Shown: positions 13,830-21,781, counted from the stretch's first letter. The stretch is 22,059 nucleotides of DNA from JARIHD01 sp035758825 (GCA_035758825.1 DASTWA010000001.1:1-22059), one strand, 5' to 3'. Made by a program: numbers and translations. The notes: a model not told the origin generated them from the sequence alone.

Positions 13830-16343
13830 ATGAACACCACATTCGGCGCGGCGCGGCGGCAGCTGCAGGCCGCTCTTGACAGCGATGTCTATCTACCTTT
13901 CAAATCCGGGCAAGATGAGCTAGGTAAGGCTCAGCAAATTTTTCCCTCGACGCTACAGAATAAGCTGAAGATGTATATTAACCCTTTCAACCTCTTCCAA
14001 GCCTACCTGCTGCGACGATTTATTGCCGGTTTCGAAACCAACAGAGTAGCTACAAATGAGGCATTTATAGAGAGGGAGCTTGCCCGTAATTCTGAACTGT
14101 TTGGTGATATCGGTGGCTTTCCGCTTGACGATCAGCAACAGCGCGCAATCGTTGCCGATGAAGATAACTGTCTTGTAATTGCTGGCGCTGGTTCGGGTAA
14201 AACACTTACCATTGTCGGCAAGGTTAAATACCTACTTGAGGCCCAGCATGTAGAGGCAGATTCAATCTTACCGATCTCGTTCACCAACAAGTCGGCGGTC
14301 TCACTAAGGGAGAAGATCAATATAAAGGGCATTAGGCCGCAGACCTTTCATGCCTTTGGTCTAACTGTTTTGCAGTCAGTGGAGCATCGCAAGCCTAAGA
14401 TTTTCGATGGTGCTGATAACGCAAAACTGTTTCGCTCATTTGTGGAGCATCTTTCTAAAGACCCGGCCTACCTGACGTTACTCAATAGCTTCTTCGTGAA
14501 TTACATCAAGATTCCAAAATCTCAGTTCGAGTTCAAGACACTCGGGGATTACATCCAGTACCTTAAGGATCAAAACTTCAACACTTACAAGAAAGTCAAA
14601 ATCCCATACCAGGGGCGGGAGACGTATCGTAACGAAACCGTCAAAAGCATAGAAGAATGCATTATTGCAAACTTCCTCACCTTTAACCGGGTCGAATACG
14701 CTTATGAGAAACAGTATGAGCACCCGTACAGCCAGTTTGGCCGAAAAAAGAGTTACAAGCCGGACTTTACTGTCTTTACGGATCAAGGTGAAGTATATAT
14801 CGAACACCTTGGCATGGATCGGAACGGCAATGTTCCAGAGTTCTTTGCCGGACCGAAGGAATCACAGTTTGAAGCAACAAGACGTTATGGGCGCTTACGG
14901 GACTGGAAGCGCCGCGTCCACCAGCAAAACGGCACGAAGCTCATTGAAACATACTCATATCAATCGGTAGAGGGGACATTGCTTGATGAACTTAAGGCTG
15001 GTTTGATTGCTGCTGGCGTCAAGCTTAACCCTATGACTGACGATGAGGTCTGGGAAGTAATTCAGGATGCGGGCAAAGATCAGGTGGATGCATTTGTTGA
15101 GCTATGCCAGACGTTTCTAGCCTTACTTAAATCTAACGGCTACAGCGTGCAGGATGCCCGATCTAAGAATGAAGAGAGTGAGACAAATGACTTTCTAAAG
15201 GAACGCGCCAACTTTTTCCTGAATTTATTTGAACCTATCTATGAGCTGTACGAAGACAATCTGCGCAACAACGGCGAAATTGATTTTAACGACATGATTA
15301 CGCGGGCGACGCAGTACATCGAAGACGGTGATTTTTATTGTCCGCTCAAATATGTAATTATTGACGAGTTTCAGGACTTATCCTTTGGCCGCTACCGCAT
15401 CTTGCAGGCTATACGTAAGCAAAACCCGGACGTTAAGCTGTACTGTGTCGGGGATGACTGGCAATCTATTTTTCGGTTTACAGGAAGCGACATCGCCTTG
15501 TTCCGCGATTTCGAGGAATTCTTTGGCTATACGTACAAGGCTAAGATCGAGACTACGTATCGGTTCAACGATCCTCTCATTACTATGAGCTCGGACTTCA
15601 TCCTCAAGAACCCTAACCAGTCACCAAAGAAGCTTCGGGCACCCGCGGGCACTCCGCCAACGTCGCATACCGTTATCGAGTCAGAGGGATCTGATGACGA
15701 TACGCAGGCCGTAGTTGATGCGATCCATCGGCATGTCGAGCACGGCCTTTCGCCTGACAGCGAGGTGTATCTTATTGGACGCTACAATTTTGACATAAAG
15801 CGCATATGGAATCGGAACAAAGAATTCACCATCAACTTTACGACTGGGCACCTTAAATATACGTTTCCATCTGGCGAATTTAAGGGGCAATCTGTGGGTA
15901 TCCAATTCGTTACCGCGCACAAGTCAAAGGGGCTGGAGGCCGATTACACGATTCTCATCAACTGTAATAGTGGCAAGTATGGCTTTCCATCCGGCAAGGC
16001 CGATGACCCCATACTCAATTTGCTCCTGAGTTCTGCTGACCAGTTTGAGAATGGTGAGGAGCGTCGTTTATTCTACGTTGCCATGACACGCACCAAGCGG
16101 CACGTGGTATTTGTGACTGACCGCTATCGTAAATCAAAGTTCATCAAGGAGCTGCAAGACAACAAGGAAGGCCGCGAGCTCAGCTGCCCGCAATGCCATA
16201 ACGGTGAGCTTATTCTGCGATCCGGCAAAGCTGCTGGCCGTGCATTCAAATTCTATGGGTGCTCAAACTTCGCCTACGGTTGTACATTCTCGCGGTCGTG
16301 GAAGCCGGAAGACGATGCTCCTGGCAGGCCAGTCCAAAACTGA
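13830..16343 (+). CDS. Helicase IV-like (UvrD/Rep superfamily 1) helicase with nuclease-like insert and C4 zinc finger
   Basis: This 837-aa protein is an SF1 DNA helicase. LDDQQQRAI near 99-107 is the Q-motif, GAGSGKT (119-125) is Walker A, IIDEFQDLS (510-518) is Walker B, and GDDWQSIFRF, TAHKSKGLEAD (695-705) and ERRLFYVAMTRT (744-755) are the later motifs. Between the helicase motifs lies a segment of about 275-375 containing KPDFTVF (D312) and VYIEHLG (E325-H326), which resembles the PD-(D/E)XK-like insert of E. coli helicase IV. The C-terminal ~55 residues hold a topoisomerase-type C4 zinc finger (C786, C789, C811, C818). A role in recombination or repair is likely; defence against foreign DNA is possible but no partner is present. 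Base composition is more AT-rich than the genes to the left. Confidence 0.88.
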   Translation: MNTTFGAARRQLQAALDSDVYLPFKSGQDELGKAQQIFPSTLQNKLKMYINPFNLFQAYLLRRFIAGFETNRVATNEAFIERELARNSELFGDIGGFPLDDQQQRAIVADEDNCLVIAGAGSGKTLTIVGKVKYLLEAQHVEADSILPISFTNKSAVSLREKINIKGIRPQTFHAFGLTVLQSVEHRKPKIFDGADNAKLFRSFVEHLSKDPAYLTLLNSFFVNYIKIPKSQFEFKTLGDYIQYLKDQNFNTYKKVKIPYQGRETYRNETVKSIEECIIANFLTFNRVEYAYEKQYEHPYSQFGRKKSYKPDFTVFTDQGEVYIEHLGMDRNGNVPEFFAGPKESQFEATRRYGRLRDWKRRVHQQNGTKLIETYSYQSVEGTLLDELKAGLIAAGVKLNPMTDDEVWEVIQDAGKDQVDAFVELCQTFLALLKSNGYSVQDARSKNEESETNDFLKERANFFLNLFEPIYELYEDNLRNNGEIDFNDMITRATQYIEDGDFYCPLKYVIIDEFQDLSFGRYRILQAIRKQNPDVKLYCVGDDWQSIFRFTGSDIALFRDFEEFFGYTYKAKIETTYRFNDPLITMSSDFILKNPNQSPKKLRAPAGTPPTSHTVIESEGSDDDTQAVVDAIHRHVEHGLSPDSEVYLIGRYNFDIKRIWNRNKEFTINFTTGHLKYTFPSGEFKGQSVGIQFVTAHKSKGLEADYTILINCNSGKYGFPSGKADDPILNLLLSSADQFENGEERRLFYVAMTRTKRHVVFVTDRYRKSKFIKELQDNKEGRELSCPQCHNGELILRSGKAAGRAFKFYGCSNFAYGCTFSRSWKPEDDAPGRPVQN

Positions 16344-16379
16344 TAGGATAATTGCTTAAAAACAGCCACGATTCGACTT

Positions 16380-16647
16380 GCCACCTTGCCGAACGCCCAG
16401 TGGGAGTTGCTGTCTCGCACTTAGGGAGGATCGCTGGCTACACTGGGATAACTAGTGAATATGTATTGACGGATGAGCGGGGCCAACGGCACCCTGATTC
16501 TTTACCGAACGGGGCATCCCGGCAATTATCTGGGGGCCTGGCGATCACGCCTGTATACATGCGCCGAATGAATACATCTCAAAGATTGCGCTGGAGGAAA
16601 GCGTAAACCACTTCTCAAAACTGCTAGACAATTTCGCAGGCAAGTAA
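16380..16647 (+). pseudogene. Degraded C-terminal remnant of an M20-family peptidase
   Basis: The 333 bases between the helicase and the YdcF gene hold a broken gene. One frame (16498-16647, ending TAA) encodes FFTERGIPAIIWGPGD, then HACIHAPNEYISKIALEESV and a short tail. This is the characteristic C-terminus of M20/DapE/ArgE-type metallopeptidases (GIPA..GPG....HAPNEY). Upstream the likely continuation jumps frames: SGANGTL in a second frame (16476-16496) and GRIAGYTGITSEYVLTD in a third (16424-16474). At least two single-base shifts are needed and the N-terminal three quarters are missing, so it cannot be functional. Confidence 0.65.
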
Positions 16648-16676
16648 ACGCACGTGGTGGATCTGGAGCTTCGTGG

Positions 16677-17323
16677 CTACTTAGGCAGCTGCTCACTGTA
16701 GTCCATTGCAGTCAGCTTGTGCGCAGCCAAAAGCACTCTCTCCGGCACATCCTGCACAATGGTAAAACCTTTTGCGGGGTAGTTTTGTATGCGGTATACC
16801 TCGCCCACCATGATATTGAGCATCAAATTTTTTGGTACGTCGGCTGTCGGGTATGCTTCGTAAGATACCTCTGGTGAGGCCATCTGTATGTCCATTTCCG
16901 GAAAAAGCTTTTTACCGGTGGCGTATGCCCGGCGCTCCATGTAGGGTTGTGTCACGGCAATGACCTTGGCGGCTGGATTGCCGTTCCCGCGAAGCATAGC
17001 AACGGAAAACGTAAAGTTTCTGCGCCATTGCTAGCTTTGTCCTCTATCAGAACGGCCTCGTCAGGTATGCCGCATGCACGCAAGACTGCCGCGAACTTTG
17101 CCGCTTCGCTGAGGGTTACGTCGTCGCCTGTTAGTCGCCCAAGGCCGCCCGTGACAACAATTATTGGCGCAAGCTTTTGCTGCCACAAATCAGCGGCCCG
17201 TTCCGCCACTCGCATATCCATGCTGCCCATGGCGATGATGGCATCCGCGGGTTCGAGTTTTGCGCCCATCTTTGTGTAATTCCAGACTATATTTGCTGAT
17301 GCTTTGATACTTGCTTCGTCCAT
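16677..17323 (-). pseudogene. YdcF/ElyC-like DUF218 protein, broken by a single frameshift
   Basis: Two minus-strand frames together make one DUF218 protein of about 215 aa. The N-terminal part (17323 to about 17020) has the family core: ADAIIAMGSMDMRVAE, VVTGGLGRLTG, LSEAAKFAAVLRACGIPDEA and EDKASNGAE. The C-terminal part (about 17020 to 16677) continues with NFTFSVAMLRGNGNPAAKV, AVTQPYMERRAYATGKKLFP. The switch falls at a run of three T (17017-17019); adding one A on the coding strand would restore the expected SNGAENFTFS. It could be a real mutation or a homopolymer error. Family members act in the cell envelope (ElyC, SanA) but no anchor is seen. GGGG lies 5 nt before the ATG. Confidence 0.75.
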
Positions 17324-17422
17324 GATAGCCCCCTAGGTAATTATTCGTATTGTTCTATGAACTTATTGAGCATTCTGACCGAGGTTCCGTAGAATTTCAA
17401 AACATTGTCAGGATTGATGTAA

Positions 17423-18154
17423 TTAGTTTATAGGATCAGGGTAAAGCACCCACCGCGCAACGGCCGTTTTTGCAAGCTGAGTTTTAACCTGACTATGCCC
17501 CTCTGCCTTGGTAGATTTCCAAATCGAGAATCCTGCATTGGTCCAAGGTCGTTTTTCGGTGACCCATTGTTCAGGGCGAGCTATGGCTATCATAGGGACT
17601 TGTTGTTTTTGTGCTGCTACTGCTAATTGCAGGTCTGAGGCATTGCGTATGGGGAAATCTTTATCAAGATCCAGCTCAATTGTATCCCTGCTCCACATCG
17701 TTGTAGCCGTGCCCAAAAGGTGCACTTGACGGGCTCTATTCAGCGCTTCATAAAAGCGAAAACGTTCGTCTCGTGACTCAACAAAATTCTCTACCGGATG
17801 CAAGAATGTAGACCCGTGTACTCCCACGATAGCCTTTCCGCCACGTGCATCAAACTCTTTGGCAAGAGTCGAGACGTAGTCGTCGGGGTATCCTAAGTCA
17901 TCATCAATAGTTAGGTAGTGGGTATAATCTTCTAGCCCGTCCTTACCGTCCATCCAGTAGAGCTTACCCTCTGCCCCAAGATCTCCTCGCGCATCACTGG
18001 AAAGTATAGCTTCTTCGGGACGAAGGAAGCCCGGTACTTCAACGAAATTGTTAAGGTAGACGCGTAGTGCGTCTACCTGTGGCCGCATAGTTTCGACCAC
18101 TTCCTCTAAATATGGCAAACGATCTGGCATAGTAGCCATTCCGGCAACAATCAT
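17423..18154 (-). CDS. Glycosyltransferase-like protein (GT-A type)
   Basis: This 243-aa protein starts with a short strand (MIVAGMATMPDR) and has a metal-binding acidic motif in HYLTIDDDLGYPDDY (D84-D86), the DxD signature of GT-A glycosyltransferases that use nucleotide sugars. IVGVHGSTF and LLGTATTMWSRD fit the acceptor side of the fold; the exact family is not identified. A GGAG site lies 7 nt before the ATG. It follows the HAD phosphatase gene by 53 nt in the same direction and probably belongs to the same surface-sugar cluster. No membrane helix is seen. Confidence 0.7.
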   Translation of the reverse strand: MIVAGMATMPDRLPYLEEVVETMRPQVDALRVYLNNFVEVPGFLRPEEAILSSDARGDLGAEGKLYWMDGKDGLEDYTHYLTIDDDLGYPDDYVSTLAKEFDARGGKAIVGVHGSTFLHPVENFVESRDERFRFYEALNRARQVHLLGTATTMWSRDTIELDLDKDFPIRNASDLQLAVAAQKQQVPMIAIARPEQWVTEKRPWTNAGFSIWKSTKAEGHSQVKTQLAKTAVARWVLYPDPIN

Positions 18155-18207
18155 ATAAATACTCCGTAGGGGGGTTAAAGATTAATATTCTTGAGCAGTA
18201 AATAGCT

Positions 18208-18879
18208 CTAAGAGACTAGGCGTACAATATCGCGAAAATCATCAACGATGTACGTAGGCTGTAGCTGTCTCAATTTTTCAATGTCATAGAACTTGGTATG
18301 CTCTGGTGGGAAGAACAATATAGAATCAACACCGGCGTTATTTGCGCCCTTTATATCACTGCCGGAGTCTCCGACCATGACCGTTGCATCTTTTGTGCCA
18401 CCAAACAGCGTGATAGCCTTTTCGATAGCTTCAGGGTGTGGTTTGTGATTTGATACGTCATCACCACACACGACAAGATCAAATAACCCTTGCAGTCGAT
18501 ATTTGTCTAAAAGAGGATCAATCTGATCATGGCGCGAAGTTGTTACCAGTGCGACTTTTTTTCCTGCTTTTTGCAAAGCCTCAAGCGTAGTTAGGGCATC
18601 GGGGTACAATTCGACGTTAGGCACTTCTCTGGTGGCGATTGCATCAGCCTCGGCAATCATGTCCTCAACATCCGTAATGCCAAGTGCTTTCATGCGCTCG
18701 CCAAAGACTGTAAAGTTCGCACCAATTTCTTCGTCACTAAACGAGTGGCCGCGCTTCTCCAGAGGTGTCTTAAGTGCCGCAAGCCAAATGTCCAGCGTCC
18801 GCGCCAGATTACCATCCCAGTCTAGGAGAATATATTTATACGGTTTCACTGTGTTTATTGTAACAGGCTGCGGCTTCAT
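18208..18879 (-). CDS. HAD-superfamily phosphatase (phosphoglycolate phosphatase-like)
   Basis: This 223-aa hydrolase has all four HAD motifs: LLDWDGNLART (D20, D22), ALVTTSR (T113), a lysine in NHKPHPEA (K146), and MVGDSGSDIKGANNAG (D171, D175). The cap lies between motifs I and II, as in phosphoglycolate/beta-phosphoglucomutase-type enzymes. The ATG is 2 nt after the stop of the nucleotide-sugar dehydrogenase, so translation is likely coupled. In that context a sugar-phosphate substrate is plausible, but repair of phosphoglycolate cannot be excluded. Confidence 0.88.
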   Translation of the reverse strand: MKPQPVTINTVKPYKYILLDWDGNLARTLDIWLAALKTPLEKRGHSFSDEEIGANFTVFGERMKALGITDVEDMIAEADAIATREVPNVELYPDALTTLEALQKAGKKVALVTTSRHDQIDPLLDKYRLQGLFDLVVCGDDVSNHKPHPEAIEKAITLFGGTKDATVMVGDSGSDIKGANNAGVDSILFFPPEHTKFYDIEKLRQLQPTYIVDDFRDIVRLVS

Positions 18880-18881
18880 CG

Positions 18882-20195
18882 CTACTTACCTATGCCCCTA
18901 TATTGAATGCCATTAGCCAAGATGCCATCTCTGTCTAGACAATTGCGTCCATCAAGAACATAGCGGATACCAAATTGTACGAGCATTTCAGGAGATAAAT
19001 CTCTGACATATTCATCGTGCGCGGTACCGACGAACAATGCGTCCGCATGCTCAAGCGCTTCTTCTACAGTAGGCATTACGAGCGCACCCTTGATAGTGTC
19101 TCCATTAGCCCTGACATGGGGATCGTGGATACCAACCGATCCAGCCGTGCGAACAAGATGATATCCGACTTCGACAGATGGAGAACGTCGCATATCAGCA
19201 ATATTCGGCTTATACGCCAAACCCATGAGGCTAACGCCTAAATCCCTGATCCTTTCTCCGCCGCGGCTCATCATCTCCGAAAGTTGCGCCACGGCATAGC
19301 GCGGCATCTTATCATTTAGGTCAGCGGCAGCATCCAAGAAACGAGTGTCAATCCCATTCTGGCGTGCTTTCCTAATAACATAGTGAATATCTTCGGGGAT
19401 ACAGTGGCCACCAGGCCCAATGCCCGGCTTTGCTAATTGCAGACCAAATTGATCAACTTTAGATTGGAGTCCCCTCAGTACATTATCTATATCCATGCCC
19501 ATAGCATAACATATAATTGCCGCGCTGTTCGCCATTGCAATCATGACATTGCGATGGCTATTCTCCCACGATTTAACAAACTCCGCCTCCTCAGCAGAAC
19601 CAAGCGGCGTAACCTCGCCGTCAATGACGCTTTCGTAAAAATCAACAGCACGTTCAGTACATGCCGGGGTTATGCCGCCAACCACGCGATTTAGATTACC
19701 TACGTAGTATTGTTTGTTACCCGGATCAATTCTTTCCGGGCAATGCGCCAAAAAGAAGTCTCGGCCAACACGTAGCCCAGATCGCTCCTCTAGAATCGGG
19801 AGCACTTCATCTCTAGTTACGCCCGGGTTGACAGTGCTTTCAAGAGATACAAAATGCCCAGCTCTTAGCTGATCTCCAACCTGACTAGCCGCACGAGTCA
19901 CGTAGCTAATATCTGGTACATTATTCTCGGTTGGTGTAGGTACACAGATAACGACATTTTCTACATCACGCAATCCATCATACTGAGTGGTCGCTCGCAG
20001 CGCCGTTGCACCCGTATTCTTAAGCGCCGCGTCAAATCTCTCGTCATTGATATATGGCGACTCGCGAGCATTCACCGTAGCAACTAAGCCCTCGTCTAGG
20101 TCTATACCAGTTACTTCGTAGCCTCGTTCGGCAGCCTGTACGGCTAGAGGCAAACCAACGTAGCCTAAGCCAATTACTCCTAGTGTTTCAGCCAT
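18882..20195 (-). CDS. Nucleotide-sugar dehydrogenase (UDP-glucose/UDP-N-acetylhexosamine 6-dehydrogenase family)
   Basis: This 437-aa NAD-dependent enzyme oxidises the C6 alcohol of a UDP-sugar to a uronic acid for surface glycans. The Rossmann motif is GLGYVGLPLA (10-19), the catalytic cysteine is C265 in GPGGHCIPEDIHY, and K208/N212 sit in EFVKSWENSHRN. VPTPTENNVPD and AHCPERIDPG resemble the UDP-GlcNAc/UDP-ManNAc (WbpA/WecC) group more than UDP-glucose dehydrogenase. AAAGGA lies 4 nt before the ATG. It is followed within 2 nt by the HAD gene. No epimerase or other sugar-pathway gene is in the window. Confidence 0.93.
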   Translation of the reverse strand: MAETLGVIGLGYVGLPLAVQAAERGYEVTGIDLDEGLVATVNARESPYINDERFDAALKNTGATALRATTQYDGLRDVENVVICVPTPTENNVPDISYVTRAASQVGDQLRAGHFVSLESTVNPGVTRDEVLPILEERSGLRVGRDFFLAHCPERIDPGNKQYYVGNLNRVVGGITPACTERAVDFYESVIDGEVTPLGSAEEAEFVKSWENSHRNVMIAMANSAAIICYAMGMDIDNVLRGLQSKVDQFGLQLAKPGIGPGGHCIPEDIHYVIRKARQNGIDTRFLDAAADLNDKMPRYAVAQLSEMMSRGGERIRDLGVSLMGLAYKPNIADMRRSPSVEVGYHLVRTAGSVGIHDPHVRANGDTIKGALVMPTVEEALEHADALFVGTAHDEYVRDLSPEMLVQFGIRYVLDGRNCLDRDGILANGIQYRGIGK

Positions 20196-20242
20196 GGTAT
20201 CCTTTCAGTTCTTAGAGTAGAAATCGATCTTGCATTGAGGTT

Positions 20243-20539
20243 TTAATGCGCACTAAGGCTAGCACACTTTGCTTCAACTTCCGCCGTTTTATCGCTATAG
20301 TTGGCAATATGCATAAAAAAGCGCACCCTACTCCCATTACATACAGAGACAACTTGGGAGGTAATTGAATCGTCTACTCCTACTGGGCTAGTTACTTCAA
20401 TACAGAACCCTTTTGGGATCTCGTCTTTCGCAAAATCACCCAGCAGCACTTTGACCTGCTCGTGCGGCCTTATTCTTACTGTGCAGACTTCATTTTTCTG
20501 TAACGACGAACAACCGATACCCTGTATCCTGTTTTGCAT
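20243..20539 (-). CDS. Small protein of unknown function at the head of the sugar cluster
   Basis: This 98-aa protein has no signal peptide or membrane helix. It has four or five strand-like segments (EVCTVRIRP, GFCIEVTSP, SRVRFFMHIANYSD) and five cysteines, so a small beta-sandwich is plausible. The start is strongly supported by GGAGG 6 nt upstream. It lies 47 nt before the dehydrogenase gene in the same direction and diverges from the deoxyribosyltransferase-like/RHH gene, sharing its AT-rich promoter region. I recognise no family. Confidence 0.65.
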   Translation of the reverse strand: MQNRIQGIGCSSLQKNEVCTVRIRPHEQVKVLLGDFAKDEIPKGFCIEVTSPVGVDDSITSQVVSVCNGSRVRFFMHIANYSDKTAEVEAKCASLSAH

Positions 20540-20559
20540 ACAACCCTCCTACGCATACC

Positions 20560-20590
20560 TACATATATACGTAAATATACATATATCGTA
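20560..20590. promoter_or_regulatory. Tandem imperfect repeats in the divergent promoter
   Basis: TACATATATACGTA (20560-20573) and TACATATATCGTA (20578-20590) are direct repeats differing by one inserted base, with starts 18 bp apart. The second overlaps the -10 of the plus-strand gene, whose product ends in a ribbon-helix-helix DNA-binding domain. RHH repressors commonly bind tandem sites, so this is a candidate autoregulatory operator. Confidence 0.45.
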
Positions 20591-20594
20591 TAAT
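20589..20594 (+). promoter_or_regulatory. -10 element of the deoxyribosyltransferase-like/RHH gene
   Basis: TATAAT, with transcription expected near 20601, giving a leader of about 32 nt containing GGGAGG. No consensus -35 is seen in the AT-rich sequence upstream. Confidence 0.6.
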
Positions 20595-20602
20595 GTGTGC
20601 AA

Positions 20603-20614
20603 GCACAATTGTGC
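20603..20614. promoter_or_regulatory. Perfect 12-bp palindrome (GCACAATTGTGC) just after the predicted start of transcription
   Basis: A perfect palindrome at about +3 to +14 of the plus-strand transcript, a typical place for a repressor to block initiation. It could also form a small 5' RNA hairpin. Confidence 0.45.
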
Positions 20615-20632
20615 GGCCCGGGAGGCAAGAAG

Positions 20633-21208
20633 ATGATTGCGCATTTTATCGGCTCGCGAAGCCATATTCTGGAAGAAATAGATTATTATCGGATTATTGT
20701 TGCTGCGCTAAAACAGGCAGGATATGAGATTACATACGACTGGATTGAAGAAGCGTACAAGCTAGCATCCGAAAAAACTATAAAGCGTGCCTCTGAGACT
20801 TGGCGGGAAGTAGACAGACAATATGAAGATGCTGTGCAAAAGGCAGATGTTGTGATTGTGGACGCAACCCATCGGGGGTTCTTTGTGGGGTATCGTACCG
20901 CGCTGGCTGTTGCGCAGAAGAAGCCGTTACTGCTCCTCACCCGCGAAGCGTCTGATCTTGCGGTGTCGGGGATCAATACTCCGGCCGGTTTTGTAAGAAG
21001 CACAGCATACGATAGCAATAATCTTGAAGCTATCGTCAAAGAGTTCCTCGAAGAAAACGTGATAGACACCAAAGACCTCCGCTTCAACTTCTTCCTCGAC
21101 CGGCCAACGTACAATTATCTGCGCTGGATGTCCTCGAAGACTGGCAAAACCAAGGCCGAAATCGTGCGCTCTTTGCTGCAAAAAGAAATGAATAAAGATA
21201 ACGACTAG
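20633..21208 (+). CDS. Nucleoside 2-deoxyribosyltransferase-like domain fused to a ribbon-helix-helix domain
   Basis: This 191-aa protein has two parts. Residues 1-135 resemble the nucleoside 2-deoxyribosyltransferase fold: an opening IGSRS, a central KADVVIVDATHRGFFVGYRT (70-89) and AQKKPLLLLT. The glutamate expected in the GxxxExG region of active enzymes is not visible (GYRTALAVA), so it may bind rather than cleave a nucleoside. Residues ~148-188 (LRFNFFLDRPTYNYLRWMSS, then KTGKTKAEIVRSLLQKE) look like a ribbon-helix-helix DNA-binding domain. ATG 20633 follows GGGAGG by 7 nt. A ligand-sensing autorepressor is a reasonable inference. It is followed directly by a truncated Nudix gene. Confidence 0.7.
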   Translation: MIAHFIGSRSHILEEIDYYRIIVAALKQAGYEITYDWIEEAYKLASEKTIKRASETWREVDRQYEDAVQKADVVIVDATHRGFFVGYRTALAVAQKKPLLLLTREASDLAVSGINTPAGFVRSTAYDSNNLEAIVKEFLEENVIDTKDLRFNFFLDRPTYNYLRWMSSKTGKTKAEIVRSLLQKEMNKDND

Positions 21209-21539
21209 GGTTCTGGATGGGGATGAGCTAGCCACCGAAGGTACGGCCCGTGAAGCAAAGGAAGAACTTGGCATTATTGTCCGGCCGGAAGACATGAAGC
21301 TGGTGCATACCGTCCACCGGCTCAACCGCAACGAGCCAAACCAAGAGCGCATCGACCTGTTTTTTGGAGCCACAAAGTGGGGTGGTGATGCCACCAATGC
21401 CGAGCCGCATAAATGTGACGACATTTCGTGGTTTACGCCCGGGAACTTACCCGAAAATACTTTGCCGCTAGTGCGCCATGTCATTGAGGCAATTGCCCGA
21501 GGTGATACGTTCTCCGAGTTTACGCGTGATCCCAGCTAA
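21192..21539 (+). pseudogene. N-terminally truncated Nudix hydrolase
   Basis: The frame is open from 21192 and overlaps the end of the RHH gene in the +1 frame. It begins inside the Nudix box: E-x7-REUxEExGU is intact (ELATEGTAREAKEELGI), but the box glycine is Arg and the roughly 40 residues before it are gone. Downstream VHRLNRNEPNQERIDLFFGA, EPHKCDDISWFTPGNLPEN and VRHVIEAI match mutT-like Nudix proteins through to the C-terminus. There is no start codon before the box; an in-frame ATG at 21295 would drop it entirely. This looks like the product of a deletion that joined the RHH gene to a Nudix gene. Confidence 0.75.
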
Positions 21540-21781
21540 AACAACCGCCCGCTCAACCTCGGCACAAACCCATAATTCATCCCTGTTATTTCACTTCTAA
21601 CATCCTCTACTAAGGCGTACCAGTTTCGCAATATATTACCAATCTCTACCATTTCAAGGTGTAGGTTGGTAATTTTTTTGTTTCTAACTTCTTGTAACTG
21701 TTGTTGGATTACGGGGTATTCCTCGGATATCTTCTTGAACCAGGGCTCCTGCTCGAAGCTTAATGTGCGGTCTTTTAGCAC
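21536..21781 (-). CDS. Small helical protein of unknown function
   Basis: This 81-aa protein starts at a GTG (21779-21781) preceded by AGGTGG at 7 nt, a usable ribosome site. It is predicted mostly alpha-helical (about 11-65, including PVIQQQLQEVRNKKITNLHL and LRNWYALVEDVRSEI) and has no cysteine, signal or membrane segment. It is convergent with the Nudix remnant and overlaps its stop codon by 4 bases. No family recognised. The following 142 bases up to the right repeat gene contain no gene I can support. Confidence 0.55.
   Translation of the reverse strand: MLKDRTLSFEQEPWFKKISEEYPVIQQQLQEVRNKKITNLHLEMVEIGNILRNWYALVEDVRSEITGMNYGFVPRLSGRLF

Noticed and set aside
13046..16400. Genomic island integrated at tRNA-Arg
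   Set aside because: No integrase was found, and I could not find a direct repeat of the tRNA 3' end downstream. CACGATTCGACTTGCC near 16367 only loosely resembles a T arm.
21185..21215. Programmed frameshift joining the RHH gene to the Nudix frame
   Set aside because: No slippery heptamer or downstream structure is evident, and the fusion would still lack the Nudix N-terminal strands and box glycine.
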